A stretch of 64,000 nucleotides of DNA from an uncultured Alphaproteobacteria bacterium (lineage in GTDB: Bacteria > Pseudomonadota > Alphaproteobacteria > Micavibrionales > CSBR16-224). The notes beneath the pieces were generated by a model. The model had not been told where the DNA came from and did no database searches. It saw only the letters and a list, made by a program, of their open reading frames with translations. Positions 1 through 9,787 of the stretch are shown here, piece by piece; the first letter of the stretch is position 1, and every line of letters begins with the position of its first letter. The translations under genes and the position numbers were made by a program. The stretch covers positions 62,001 through 126,000 of the forward strand of contig CATLPD010000002.1 of the NCBI GenBank assembly GCA_950054485.1, read 5' to 3'.

Positions 1-14
1 CTAAGATTGTCATT

Positions 15-422
15 ATGAAACGAAATCCGATGGACTGCGGCCTATCTATATATCGGCAAAACTTCAGTGCACAAACGCCATGGTATAATGATTTAAAAGG
101 TATTGGTCAGGCTTACAAGGTTTTTAATAAATATCTCAATTATTGGCAAGAGGCCTTAGGTGATAAGGTGTTTGTTCTGGATTACGATAAGCTCGTTGTA
201 TCGCCGGAAAAAGAATTACGCGCCTTGATAAAGTATTTAAATTTTGAATGGTCGGATGAGTATCTTCAGTTCCATGAGTCGGGCGGGCGTGTTACTACGG
301 CAAGTATTGAGCAGGTGCGGAACGAGATTAATAAAGGATCATTGGAGTTGTGGAAGAATTTCGAGGAAGAACTTGAGCCGCTTTATAATGAAGTCAAGCA
401 TTTGATGTCTTCAGAAAAATGA
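15..422 (+). CDS. Sulfotransferase-family protein, C-terminal part (likely continues upstream of the window)
   Basis: ORF at the window edge; 'ALGDKVFVLDYDKLVVSPEKELRALIKYLNFEW' resembles the C-terminal part of sulfotransferases. Confidence 0.6.
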   Translation: MKRNPMDCGLSIYRQNFSAQTPWYNDLKGIGQAYKVFNKYLNYWQEALGDKVFVLDYDKLVVSPEKELRALIKYLNFEWSDEYLQFHESGGRVTTASIEQVRNEINKGSLELWKNFEEELEPLYNEVKHLMSSEK

Positions 423-928
423 AGCTAATCAAATACAAAGGCATATTTCCAGATATTCATGCTTCTGTTTTTATAGCTGATGGTGCGCAAGTGATTGGCG
501 ATGTTAAAATTGGGCCCAATTCGTCCATATGGTTCAACTGTGTTGTCCGGGGGGATGTAAATAATATTATCATCGGTCAAAATACCAACATACAAGATAA
601 TTCGGTTATTCATGTGTCAAGCACGGGGCAGGGCACCTATATCGGCGACAATGTGACCGTGGGGCATCAGGTTATACTACATGCCTGCACCATTGATGAT
701 GAAAGCTTTATCGGTATGCAGGCCTGTATCATGGATGATGTGCGGGTGCATAAACATGCCATGGTTGCGGCGGGGGCTTTGGTTACGCAAGGTACGGTTA
801 TTCCTTCAAATGAATTATGGGGCGGGCGCCCGGCTAAAAAAATGCGGGATTTAAGACCAGAAGAAATAGAAAATATTAAACATTCTGCGCAACACTATGT
901 TAGACTGTCCAAAAGCTATAGTGAATAA
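419..928 (+). CDS. Gamma-carbonic anhydrase-like hexapeptide-repeat protein
   Basis: Left-handed beta-helix hexapeptide pattern, 'IWFNCVVRGDVNNIIIGQNTNIQDNSVIHV', 'VTVGHQVILHACTI', 'LWGGRPAKKMRDL'. Confidence 0.9.
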   Translation: MKLIKYKGIFPDIHASVFIADGAQVIGDVKIGPNSSIWFNCVVRGDVNNIIIGQNTNIQDNSVIHVSSTGQGTYIGDNVTVGHQVILHACTIDDESFIGMQACIMDDVRVHKHAMVAAGALVTQGTVIPSNELWGGRPAKKMRDLRPEEIENIKHSAQHYVRLSKSYSE

Positions 929-939
929 AGGGGAAGTTC

Positions 940-1182
940 ATGAAAAAAGCAATAATTCTGGCAACTGTATTCATAGGCCTTGCCGTCGCCGGGTGCAGTG
1001 AAACCGGCTATTATCGATATTCTGCCCCTTATACCTATGACCCTAGTGATCCAGATTACACAACGATTTTGAACGTCCCTGAAAACAGGCAATATTTTGA
1101 TGTTTATGAATGGCGTTACACAGATCATGCCCCGGCCAATTACGGTAACGATTCCGTCATTGTTTTTCCTGTGAATGACTAA
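940..1182 (+). CDS. Small putative lipoprotein
   Basis: Signal peptide with lipobox-like 'LAVAGCSETG'; SD-like 'aggggaag' upstream. Confidence 0.6.
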   Translation: MKKAIILATVFIGLAVAGCSETGYYRYSAPYTYDPSDPDYTTILNVPENRQYFDVYEWRYTDHAPANYGNDSVIVFPVND

Positions 1183-1209
1183 AAAGCTTCTGGCTTGTAG
1201 GGCTTATAT

Positions 1210-1232
1210 TTGCTATAAATAGATTATAGCAA
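1210..1232. promoter_or_regulatory. Perfect 9-bp inverted repeat (TTGCTATAA-ATAGA-TTATAGCAA) upstream of hom
   Basis: Read directly from sequence; ends 14 nt before the hom ATG. Confidence 0.6.
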
Positions 1233-1246
1233 TCACGGGGCCAATT

Positions 1247-2539
1247 ATGCACAATCCACTTCGAATCGCCGTTGCGGGACTGGGGACAGTCGGTTCATCT
1301 GTTGTGCGCATTATTCAAAATGAAAAATTATCCCTTTTTGATAAGGCGGGTTCCGATCTTGTTGTTTCTGCCGTATCCGCGCGCGACAAGAACCGCGACC
1401 GTGGTGTCGATCTGGCAAATATCGATTGGCACGATGATGCAAAAAATCTGATACAGGACAATATAGATATTTTGGTTGAGGTCATCGGCGGCGCAGATGG
1501 TGTCGCGTATGACATTGTGAAGGCAGCCTTGGGAAAAGGAATATCGGTTGTAACCGCGAACAAGGCTTTACTTGCGGTACATGGCAGCGAGCTTGCACAG
1601 CTTGCTGAACAGAATAACGCCCACCTTAAATACGAGGCAGCCGTTGCTGGCGCAATCCCTGCAATTAAGGCAGTACGGGAAGGCTTGGCAGCAAACCAAA
1701 TTACCAGTATCTACGGGATATTGAATGGGACGTGTAATTACATTTTAACGCAAATGCGCGAGACGGGCGGTAGCTTTAACGAGATCCTCAAGGAGGCACA
1801 AGACAAAGGCTATGCCGAGGCTGACCCTTCGTTTGATATTGATGGCGTAGATACGGCCCACAAAACGGCTTTATTGGCTGCGGCCGCATTTAATATGGCT
1901 CCTGATTTCAACCATATACCGACACGCGGCATTCGTCATGTGACCTCGACTGATATATGTTACGCTGAAGATCTGGGCTATAAAATCAAACTTTTGGGTG
2001 TAGTGCGAAAAACGGATCTGGGCATCGAGCAATCGGTTGAACCATGCCTTGTTGATCTTAATACACCGCTTGCAGCAATTGATGGCAGTTTAAATGCTGT
2101 TTATACCGAAAGCCCGTTTGCGCACGAAACGCTGATGGTCGGGCGTGGGGCAGGCGGTGATCCGACGGCTTCAGCGGTTGTGGCTGACATTATCGATATC
2201 GCAAGGGGTGTTCATATTTCGCCTTTTGGTGTGCCATCGGAAAAATGGAACGATACTCCCATGGCAGACATGGATGAGCGGATGGTGGCCTCTTATATTC
2301 GTCTGATCGTAGAGGATTCACCAGGCGTGCTGGCTGATATCTCGGGTATTTTGCGTGATGAAAATATTTCAATTCAATCAGCCCTGCAGTTGTCTGAAAT
2401 TACAAAGGGTATCGTGCCGCTGATTTTGATTACCCATACTGTTAAAACGAAAGCCCTGAAAGGGGCGCTTGCAAAAATTGAGAAGTTGCGCTCGGTCAAA
2501 GAACAGCCGTTCACGATGCGCATCATTGAACAGGAGTAA
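1247..2539 (+). CDS. hom: Homoserine dehydrogenase with C-terminal ACT domain
   Basis: 'VAGLGTVGSSVV', 'VVTANKALLAVHG', 'GILNGTCNYILTQM', 'AEADPSFDIDGVDTAHK'. Confidence 0.97.
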   Translation: MHNPLRIAVAGLGTVGSSVVRIIQNEKLSLFDKAGSDLVVSAVSARDKNRDRGVDLANIDWHDDAKNLIQDNIDILVEVIGGADGVAYDIVKAALGKGISVVTANKALLAVHGSELAQLAEQNNAHLKYEAAVAGAIPAIKAVREGLAANQITSIYGILNGTCNYILTQMRETGGSFNEILKEAQDKGYAEADPSFDIDGVDTAHKTALLAAAAFNMAPDFNHIPTRGIRHVTSTDICYAEDLGYKIKLLGVVRKTDLGIEQSVEPCLVDLNTPLAAIDGSLNAVYTESPFAHETLMVGRGAGGDPTASAVVADIIDIARGVHISPFGVPSEKWNDTPMADMDERMVASYIRLIVEDSPGVLADISGILRDENISIQSALQLSEITKGIVPLILITHTVKTKALKGALAKIEKLRSVKEQPFTMRIIEQE

Positions 2540-2541
2540 GA

Positions 2542-3567
2542 ATGAGCCAGTCATTAGAAGCAATACATATTGAAGAGCAAGCCTTTTCGCGCGTTCCATC
2601 TGTTATGGACCGTAACCTTGCGCTGGAAGTTGTGCGCGTAACGGAAGCAGCCGCGCTTGCCGCATCGCTGATGATGGGACGCGGTGACGAGAAAACGGCT
2701 GATCAGGTTGCCGTTGATGCAATGCGTTCGGCGCTGAATGCTCTGTATATTGATGGCACCGTCGTTATCGGGGAAGGCGAGCGCGACGAGGCGCCGATGC
2801 TGTACATTGGCGAGAAAGTTGGTGCAGGGAAAGGCCCCGAAGTTGATATCGCGCTTGACCCACTGGAAGGCACAACAATTACCGCCAAAGGTGGACACAA
2901 TGCTTTGGCTGTTGTTGCGATTGCCGAAAAAAATGGCTTTTTGCATGCGCCTGACGTCTATATGGATAAGATTGCAGTCGGCGGTCGTGATATGTGTGAT
3001 GATGTCGTTGACCTAGATCTGACGCCTAAGGAAAATCTGGTAAACCTAGCAAAATACCGGGGGGCCGATGTATCCGAGCTAACTGTATGTATTCTTGACC
3101 GCCCTAGACACGAAGAGCTGATCGCCCGTGTGCGCGAGGCAGGAGCGCGTATCAGCCTAATTCAAGATGGCGATGTCAGTGGCGTTATCGCGACGGCTGA
3201 ACCGATGACCGGTGTTGATATCTACATGGGATCGGGCGGCGCACCTGAAGGTGTCTTGGCGGCCGCAGCTCTGCGCTGTTTGGGCGGTTGTATGCAGGGG
3301 CGTTTGCTGTTCCGAAATGATGACGAAAGGGCGCGTGCCACAAAATGGGGCATTACTGATTTTGATAGAAAGTATAATATCCAGGATATGGCGAGTGGTG
3401 ATGTGATGTTCGCAGCAACAGGCGTGACAAATGGGGCCATGTTAAAAGGCGTCCGCCGTTTTGCGGGCGGGGCTGAAACGCATTCGATTGTTATGCGGTC
3501 AAAATCGGGAACGGTCCGCACCATTCAGGCAACCCATAACTTTAACCGCAAAAAGGGGCTGTCTTAA
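2542..3567 (+). CDS. glpX: Class II fructose-1,6-bisphosphatase
   Basis: 'IDGTVVIGEGERDEAPMLYIGEKVG', 'DPLEGTTITAKG', 'GSGGAPEGVLAAAALRCLGG'. Confidence 0.97.
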   Translation: MSQSLEAIHIEEQAFSRVPSVMDRNLALEVVRVTEAAALAASLMMGRGDEKTADQVAVDAMRSALNALYIDGTVVIGEGERDEAPMLYIGEKVGAGKGPEVDIALDPLEGTTITAKGGHNALAVVAIAEKNGFLHAPDVYMDKIAVGGRDMCDDVVDLDLTPKENLVNLAKYRGADVSELTVCILDRPRHEELIARVREAGARISLIQDGDVSGVIATAEPMTGVDIYMGSGGAPEGVLAAAALRCLGGCMQGRLLFRNDDERARATKWGITDFDRKYNIQDMASGDVMFAATGVTNGAMLKGVRRFAGGAETHSIVMRSKSGTVRTIQATHNFNRKKGLS

Positions 3568-5375
3568 TGTCCATTCTTCAGCACGAAATTGATCAGATTG
3601 AAAAGCACGAAACGGATCTGGCGCTGCGTGACAGCCTGTCTGTCATGGGAAAGAAGTGGACAATTAACCCCGTTGAAGAGCGTCAGGTTTTGCGTATCTG
3701 CCAAAGCTTTGATCTACCGCTTGTTATCGGCCAGATTCTTGTTTCGCGCGGCATTGCCTTTGAAGAGGTTGAGAGCTTTTTGGAGCCGTCCATCAAAAGC
3801 CAGATGCCGAATCCTAGTATTTTAAAAGATATGGACAAGGCTGCAGACCGCATAGCTGATGCGATTATCAACCGCGAGAAAATTGCCGTCTTTGGGGATT
3901 ATGATGTAGATGGGGCGACATCGACTGCAGTTCTCAAGCGCTTTTTCAAAATGGTTGGGCACGATATACGCGTTTATATTCCGGATAGAATCGAGGAAGG
4001 CTATGGCCCGAACGAAGAAGCTTTCCGCATTCTCAAAGACGAGGGCGCAAAAGTTTGTCTGACCGTTGATTGCGGCATCACGGCGTTTGATCCGATAAAG
4101 GCGGGTACAGATATGGGGCTCGAGATGATTATCTTTGATCACCATGCAGCTGAACCGCAATTGCCCGATGCCTATGCCTGCGTGAATGCCAATCGTCTGG
4201 ATGATGAAAGTGGTCTGGGCCATCTGGCTGCAGCTGGCATAACCTTTTTGGCCATCGTCGCAATTAATCGTGCCCTTCGTAAAAAAGGATATTATAACGA
4301 CCGTTCAGAACCACGATTGACCCTGTTGCTGGATCTTGTGGCGCTGGGTACAGTTTGTGATGTTGTGCCCTTAACAGGTGTTAACCGCGCCTTTGTGGCT
4401 CAAGGGCTGAAAATCATGGCTCTGCGTCAGAATGCAGGTTTGAAAACCCTGTGTGATGTTGCGGGCGTGAACGAGCCGCCAAAATCTTTTCACGCAGGTT
4501 TTATGATCGGTCCGCGCATTAATGCAGGTGGGCGTGTGGGCGAGGCCTCAATCGGATCAAAGCTACTATCATCAGACTGCCTTGTAGAATCAAGTGAATG
4601 GGCAAATAAATTAAATCATTACAATAGCGAGCGACGCGAGATTGAAGCCGAAGTTCTGGAACAAGCGATTGACCAGATTGAAAGCTATGGTCATGAACAT
4701 AGCAATATGGTGATTGCTTTTGGTGAAAACTGGCACCCCGGCGTTATCGGTATTGTCGCAAGCCGCCTCAAGGAAAAATATAACAAGCCTGCCGCCGTAA
4801 TCGGTTTTGACGAAAACGGTGTGGGTAAAGCCTCTGCACGTTCCGTTAGTCAGATTGACCTTGGTAATATTGTCATTGCCGCACGTCAGAACGGTCTGCT
4901 GGTTGCCGGGGGCGGGCATAAAATGGCGGCTGGTTTTACGATCATGCAGGACCGCCTTGCCGAATTCCACGCCTTTGTGAATAAACGCATAGAGGCGCAG
5001 TTAAAAGGTGAGCCATTATTGGCACGCCTGAAAATTGACGCGCAATTGAGTGTATCTGCGCTGACCTTGCCTTTTGTAAAACAAATTGATGCGCTTGCGC
5101 CTTTCGGCGCTGCGAATCCCGAGCCCAGATTTATATTAAAGAATGTCAAAATCGCGCGCCCGTCTGTCGTTGGAGAAAACCACATCCGTTGTTATTTGCA
5201 GGATTGGTCGGGTGGGCAATCGATCACAGGTATATCTTTTCGCTCGGTCGATACCCCGCTGGAGCCGATTTTGCTGAAATCACGTGATAAGCCCGTGTGC
5301 CTTGCAGGCTATGCGAATATCAATTTGTGGCAAGGAAAAGAGTCTGTACAGTTTCAAATACTTGACGCGCAATAG
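3567..5375 (+). CDS. recJ: Single-stranded-DNA-specific exonuclease RecJ
   Basis: DHH motifs 'VFGDYDVDGATSTAVL', 'IFDHHAAE', and DHHA1 'VAGGGHKMAAGFTI'. Confidence 0.97.
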   Translation: MSILQHEIDQIEKHETDLALRDSLSVMGKKWTINPVEERQVLRICQSFDLPLVIGQILVSRGIAFEEVESFLEPSIKSQMPNPSILKDMDKAADRIADAIINREKIAVFGDYDVDGATSTAVLKRFFKMVGHDIRVYIPDRIEEGYGPNEEAFRILKDEGAKVCLTVDCGITAFDPIKAGTDMGLEMIIFDHHAAEPQLPDAYACVNANRLDDESGLGHLAAAGITFLAIVAINRALRKKGYYNDRSEPRLTLLLDLVALGTVCDVVPLTGVNRAFVAQGLKIMALRQNAGLKTLCDVAGVNEPPKSFHAGFMIGPRINAGGRVGEASIGSKLLSSDCLVESSEWANKLNHYNSERREIEAEVLEQAIDQIESYGHEHSNMVIAFGENWHPGVIGIVASRLKEKYNKPAAVIGFDENGVGKASARSVSQIDLGNIVIAARQNGLLVAGGGHKMAAGFTIMQDRLAEFHAFVNKRIEAQLKGEPLLARLKIDAQLSVSALTLPFVKQIDALAPFGAANPEPRFILKNVKIARPSVVGENHIRCYLQDWSGGQSITGISFRSVDTPLEPILLKSRDKPVCLAGYANINLWQGKESVQFQILDAQ

Positions 5376-5452
5376 TTAAATTTCCTTTGTTTACTTGACT
5401 TTAAAGTTTTTTGATTATAGTTCTTGTTTGGATTTGTATAAGGTTTGAGCTT

Positions 5453-7066
5453 GTGACGGATCAAAAATTTTTAGATAATAATTTGTGTGGCGAGGCCTAT
5501 AGGCTGTCAGTCCTGCGTTCTCTTAATATTTTGGACAGCGGGCGCAAGAAGTGTTTCGACGATGTTACGGCGCTGGTCAAGCAGCTTTTTGATATTCCAA
5601 TCGTATTGATTTCTTTGGTAGACGCTGATCGACAGTGGTTTAAATCAGCCCAAGGAATTGATATTAATCAAACAGATCGCGACGTGGCCTTCTGTTCCTA
5701 TGCTATAGAAAGCAAAGAAATTCTAATTATACCAGATGCTACAAAAGATGATCGCTTTAAAAATAATCCACTTGTCACAGGCGAACCTAAAATTCGTTTT
5801 TATGCTGGGGCACCACTAACATTTGATAGTAATGTCAATCTAGGTACGCTTTGTATTATTGATAGCAAGCCGCGTGACGGATTATCTCAACAAGAAGAAA
5901 TTATATTGAAGACTTTGGCTGATAATGTTGTCAATCTTATACGATTGAAAAATTACGCAGCAGACACAGTCGAAAAAAATAACGCGCAGTCAGAGTTTTT
6001 ATCCAATTTTAGCCATGAAATCCGCACCCCTTTGAATGCAATTATTGGCTCTGCAGAAATTCTTCAAAATCAAAAAGAATTATCAGAGGTTAGTCTGAGT
6101 TTTGCTAAGAATATCACGGTATCAGCAAAAGCCCTATTGGACATGATGAATTCCATCGTAGATATCAGCGCAGTTGAAGACCATAATTTCGAGTTAAATT
6201 CAGAAAAGTTTTTTATACCTGACCTTTTAAATGAAATTGAACAAATACTAAAAGGTAAAGCTTTGGATAAAGGTTTGACCTTTTTCTTTGATTTCCAAAG
6301 TGTGAAAAACCATTACTACTACGGTGATAAGGTGCGTATTCGTCAGGCTTTAATCAATCTGGTTAATAATGCCATAAAGTTTACAGATCATGGCATCGTA
6401 ATGCTCGCAGCTCACTTTGAAGAAAGGCCAGATGGTAAAAGCCTTATGATTGAGGTTAAAGATTCGGGTATCGGCATGTCTAAAGAAGAGATGAACAAAG
6501 TCTTCGATCGTTTTTATCAGGTTAAAGGTAAAGAAAATAAAGAACGCGGTTCCGGATTAGGCCTAACGATCACAAAGCAGATTGTAGAAAAATTAGAAGG
6601 AAAAATCAGATGCGAAAGTGAAATTGGTCTTGGCAGCAAGTTCACAATAGAACTACCGGATCGCACAATAGAAGCATTAGATATCAAAAATCTTATGCCC
6701 TTTGAGACAAAACGCAGGATTCTCGTTGTCGAGGACTGCTTAACACAATTAAGTTTCCTTGAAAGTATATTAAATGATCTAGGTTATGAAACCGATTTGG
6801 CATGCGATAGTGAGGAAGCCATCGCTTTGGCAGAAAAAAATCATTACGATATAATTTTTATGGACATTAATTTGCCAGGACAAAATGGGCTTGAAACATC
6901 AAAAGCTATAAAATTGGGTAGAGGGATTGAAAACCTACCTGTTGTGGGGATGTCCAGTTCGGCACATCTTTCAGATGGTTTTGACAAATCTACACTCGAT
7001 GGATTTTTGGAAAAGCCGCTTTCCAGAGTGGATATTCAAGAAAAGCTTTTAAGTTTTATAAATTAA
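5453..7066 (+). CDS. GAF-domain hybrid sensor histidine kinase with C-terminal receiver domain
   Basis: GAF-like N-terminus, HisKA 'FLSNFSHEIRTPLNAIIGSAEIL', HATPase 'GSGLGLTITKQIVEKLEG', REC 'DIIFMDINLPGQNGLE'. Track start is 5411; GTG at 5453 seems more likely. Confidence 0.9.
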   Translation: MTDQKFLDNNLCGEAYRLSVLRSLNILDSGRKKCFDDVTALVKQLFDIPIVLISLVDADRQWFKSAQGIDINQTDRDVAFCSYAIESKEILIIPDATKDDRFKNNPLVTGEPKIRFYAGAPLTFDSNVNLGTLCIIDSKPRDGLSQQEEIILKTLADNVVNLIRLKNYAADTVEKNNAQSEFLSNFSHEIRTPLNAIIGSAEILQNQKELSEVSLSFAKNITVSAKALLDMMNSIVDISAVEDHNFELNSEKFFIPDLLNEIEQILKGKALDKGLTFFFDFQSVKNHYYYGDKVRIRQALINLVNNAIKFTDHGIVMLAAHFEERPDGKSLMIEVKDSGIGMSKEEMNKVFDRFYQVKGKENKERGSGLGLTITKQIVEKLEGKIRCESEIGLGSKFTIELPDRTIEALDIKNLMPFETKRRILVVEDCLTQLSFLESILNDLGYETDLACDSEEAIALAEKNHYDIIFMDINLPGQNGLETSKAIKLGRGIENLPVVGMSSSAHLSDGFDKSTLDGFLEKPLSRVDIQEKLLSFIN

Positions 7067-7123
7067 TCTTTCATATTGAAATTTTTTTGATTATACTCTT
7101 TTTGAGCATAAAGGAGAATCGCT

Positions 7124-7927
7124 ATGATACAGAATATTCCAACCACACCTGAAGAACGTAAAGCCTGGCTTTTAAAGCCTGAAAACCGTGACCCGCTTGC
7201 ACGCGATGGTGCGGGATCAATATATTACAAGGGTGATCTATCTGATCCTAAAAAAATCAAAATTATTGTTAGTACACGTTCTGAACGTATAGGTGGCAAA
7301 CTTGCACATTTTGGCGGGCTTTCAGAAGAATGCGACACCGTTAAAAATGATTCTGTACAAACAGGAAAAAACAATGCCTGCCGCGAAGGGCGCGAGGAGA
7401 TGGCTGAGCTGCTGGGTTGTGAGCCAAACCTAGATGTGAGCAAATATCAGCTTTTATACGTCGCGCGAGACGATGATTTCTTTATTCGTAATGGCAAGGG
7501 TTTTGCGGTGAATGCGTCTTTACACACCTACAAGATGAACGACGAGCTGTATGAATCGCTTTTCCCGAACGGGGCAACGCGCCGTGACCGTGATGAAAAT
7601 CACGAAGGGGTTGAAGAGACCTCTCATGCCGAAGTCGTGTCATTTTTCGACGCATTGAAAATGCAGGATAAATACCGCTATGCGCATGAATATTTTGCGC
7701 TGTGGGCAATGGCCGCGCAGGTTATGCAGTGTGACGTCATCGCGTTGGCTGAACAGGTGAACGCCGAAACAAAGGGACACCGCGTTGATTTTAACAGCGT
7801 TGCTGCCCGCATGCATACAGATTTACCGACTTTGGAGAAATATCTGGGCCCGGAGCACAGCGGAAAACTGACAGCCTACGAGAAAAAATACGCCCAAAAG
7901 CCGCGTGATAAAAAATTTGGCAGATAA
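7124..7927 (+). CDS. Divergent NUDIX-like protein
   Basis: 'GGLSEE...NNACREGREEMAELLG' resembles a NUDIX box with an enlarged loop; SD 'aaggaga' upstream. Confidence 0.5.
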   Translation: MIQNIPTTPEERKAWLLKPENRDPLARDGAGSIYYKGDLSDPKKIKIIVSTRSERIGGKLAHFGGLSEECDTVKNDSVQTGKNNACREGREEMAELLGCEPNLDVSKYQLLYVARDDDFFIRNGKGFAVNASLHTYKMNDELYESLFPNGATRRDRDENHEGVEETSHAEVVSFFDALKMQDKYRYAHEYFALWAMAAQVMQCDVIALAEQVNAETKGHRVDFNSVAARMHTDLPTLEKYLGPEHSGKLTAYEKKYAQKPRDKKFGR

Positions 7928-8002
7928 TGCAGTTTTTTCTTGATTTTACGCGCTGGGGCATGTACCAATTGTAAGCCTTCACAGCGAACAGCTTACACGC
8001 AT

Positions 8003-8078
8003 GTCCCGTTCGTCTAGGGGCCTAGGACACCGCCCTTTCACGGCGGCAACACGGGTTCGAATCCCGTACGGGACGCCA
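8003..8078 (+). tRNA. tRNA-Glu (anticodon TTC), CCA encoded
   Basis: Acceptor GTCCCGT/ACGGGAC, anticodon stem CCGCC/GGCGG, loop CTTTCAC, T-loop GGTTCGAATCC, 3' GCCA. Confidence 0.97.
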
Positions 8079-8140
8079 TTTACCTCTCTACGGAACTAAA
8101 AATCTCCTTTATCTGTTTGCAATACAGAAGGAGAAAAACA

Positions 8141-8647
8141 ATGAAAAATCAAATTACAGCTACTTTTAAAACACGCGAAACCCTTGAACACGCGCTTATC
8201 GAACTTGAAAAAATCGGTATTGAAAAAGACCAAATCACAATTATTGCGACAGAAGAAACGCGCAACCATCATACTAAATATTATGAAGATGTAGACATTG
8301 AAAATAGCGCAGCACAGGGCGCGACGTCCGGTAGTCTTGTAGGCGGCGTACTCGGAGGCCTTGTTACAGCTACAGCCCTTGCTTTGCCGGGTATTAATCT
8401 GGTTGTTGGCGGCGCTTTGGCAGCGACTTTACTTGGTGCGGGCGCAGGTGCAATGACTGGCGCTGTTGCAGGTGGTCTACTTGGTGCACTTGGCGGTTAC
8501 GGTGTATCCGAAGCTGATGCCAAATTCTACGAGAAAGAAATTATGGCAGGGTCTAGTCTTTTGATGGTTTCCCCCGAAGATGAAACGGAAAAAGCTAAAG
8601 TGCTTGCAGTTCTAAATGCTGAAAAAGCTTATAGACTTGCAGCTTAG
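8141..8647 (+). CDS. General-stress-protein-like protein with glycine-zipper hydrophobic segments
   Basis: 'ATFKTRETLEHALIELEKIGIEKDQITII' then Gly/Ala-rich segment; ATG at 8141 preceded by 'agaaggag'; track start 8117 is a TTG. Confidence 0.7.
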   Translation: MKNQITATFKTRETLEHALIELEKIGIEKDQITIIATEETRNHHTKYYEDVDIENSAAQGATSGSLVGGVLGGLVTATALALPGINLVVGGALAATLLGAGAGAMTGAVAGGLLGALGGYGVSEADAKFYEKEIMAGSSLLMVSPEDETEKAKVLAVLNAEKAYRLAA

Positions 8648-8666
8648 ACGCCATTATATAAACATC

Positions 8667-8698
8667 AAAAAGCCGCCCGGTTCTGGGCGGCTTTTTTT
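8667..8698 (+). terminator. Rho-independent terminator
   Basis: AAAAGCCGCCC-GGTTCT-GGGCGGCTTTTTTT. Confidence 0.9.
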
Positions 8699-8709
8699 AT
8701 AAGCTCAAT

Positions 8710-8958
8710 TTAAGCAGACTTCGAAGCAAACAAATTTGTCTGACCGGGCAGTTCTTCAATTAAGCCCAGATCTTCGTTAACATCATTAATGCTGTTATAG
8801 CTTTCATGCTGTAAGGCGCGGAACACCTCAAGCGCGCTTTCCGATGCGTTACTGTCTTCGGCCGCGGCGACAAGCTCTGTCTTCGATGCGGGAAAGTCAA
8901 CATTATCGATTAAAGCCAACAGGTTTTTAGGGTGATCTTCGTTTTTAAAATCAGTCAT
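8710..8958 (-). CDS. Small hypothetical protein
   Basis: 82-aa ORF with SD-like 'aggagaaa' upstream of the ATG on the minus strand. Confidence 0.5.
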   Translation of the reverse strand: MTDFKNEDHPKNLLALIDNVDFPASKTELVAAAEDSNASESALEVFRALQHESYNSINDVNEDLGLIEELPGQTNLFASKSA

Positions 8959-9016
8959 ATTTTTCTCCTTTTATATCTCATACCTACTGAATAGAAAAGG
9001 AATGGTTCCGATAAGA

Positions 9017-9703
9017 TTATCGCGCTAATAATACGTAGGTGAAATAATGTCTGCTTGTGGATGTATCCTGATAGCAAAAAATTTTTTCACCCTCAAGATC
9101 TGTATCGTCGATGAAATTACCTGCCGTAAAACTATATGTGCCGGTAAAATCACCCCCTATAGCATCTTGTGATGGGGCGGGTATTGGTAGGCCAAGTGTG
9201 TCATTTAAGTGTTCGCATGCTTCTTGAGAAATATGAACTGCCATTAACAATTCTGAATTGGATGCGTCCGTTCCATAGGATCCATGCCCTAACACAGGAA
9301 ATGTCCCCCTAAATAGGTAATCTGTAAATGACGCGCTATCTTTGACAATTTCAGGAGGTGTTCGCCATGTTACTCCTCCACCAGAAATGTCAAAGACTTT
9401 ACAAATATCAGTTATGCAATTTGTGTTCTGAAACTTAGTTGCAGGGCTGTCATTTGCAGATTCAAAGCTGATTTCATTGTCTGCAACACCGTTTGTCATC
9501 ACCATTTGGTCAATAGCACTTTCAATGGCGCTTCCATAACGTATCATCTCGTGTAATGCCATATCCATTTCCCGTTTTGAAACGGAGGACGTATTCGAAT
9601 CGGACCCCGAACGCATAATGGCAAACGTCAAAAAAGCGAATAACCCTGTTGCGACAAGGATAAAGACCAGAACATTTCCTTTTTGGTGATCAAAAAACTT
9701 CAT
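9017..9703 (-). CDS. Secreted or prepilin-like hypothetical protein with N-terminal hydrophobic helix
   Basis: 'MKFFDHQKGNVLVFILVATGLFAFLTFAIMRSG' resembles an N-terminal pseudopilin-type helix; no family recognised. Confidence 0.5.
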   Translation of the reverse strand: MKFFDHQKGNVLVFILVATGLFAFLTFAIMRSGSDSNTSSVSKREMDMALHEMIRYGSAIESAIDQMVMTNGVADNEISFESANDSPATKFQNTNCITDICKVFDISGGGVTWRTPPEIVKDSASFTDYLFRGTFPVLGHGSYGTDASNSELLMAVHISQEACEHLNDTLGLPIPAPSQDAIGGDFTGTYSFTAGNFIDDTDLEGEKIFCYQDTSTSRHYFTYVLLAR

Positions 9704-9787
9704 ACACATAGCTTACTTCATAAATATGGCTTTTTTAAGGCACTTTTATTATTTGCGCTTGTTATCCGCAGACGATAGAATCTTTGC

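Noticed and set aside
8003-8078. tRNA-Glu as an integration site for a mobile element
   Set aside because: No integrase, direct repeat of the tRNA 3' end or mobile genes seen nearby.
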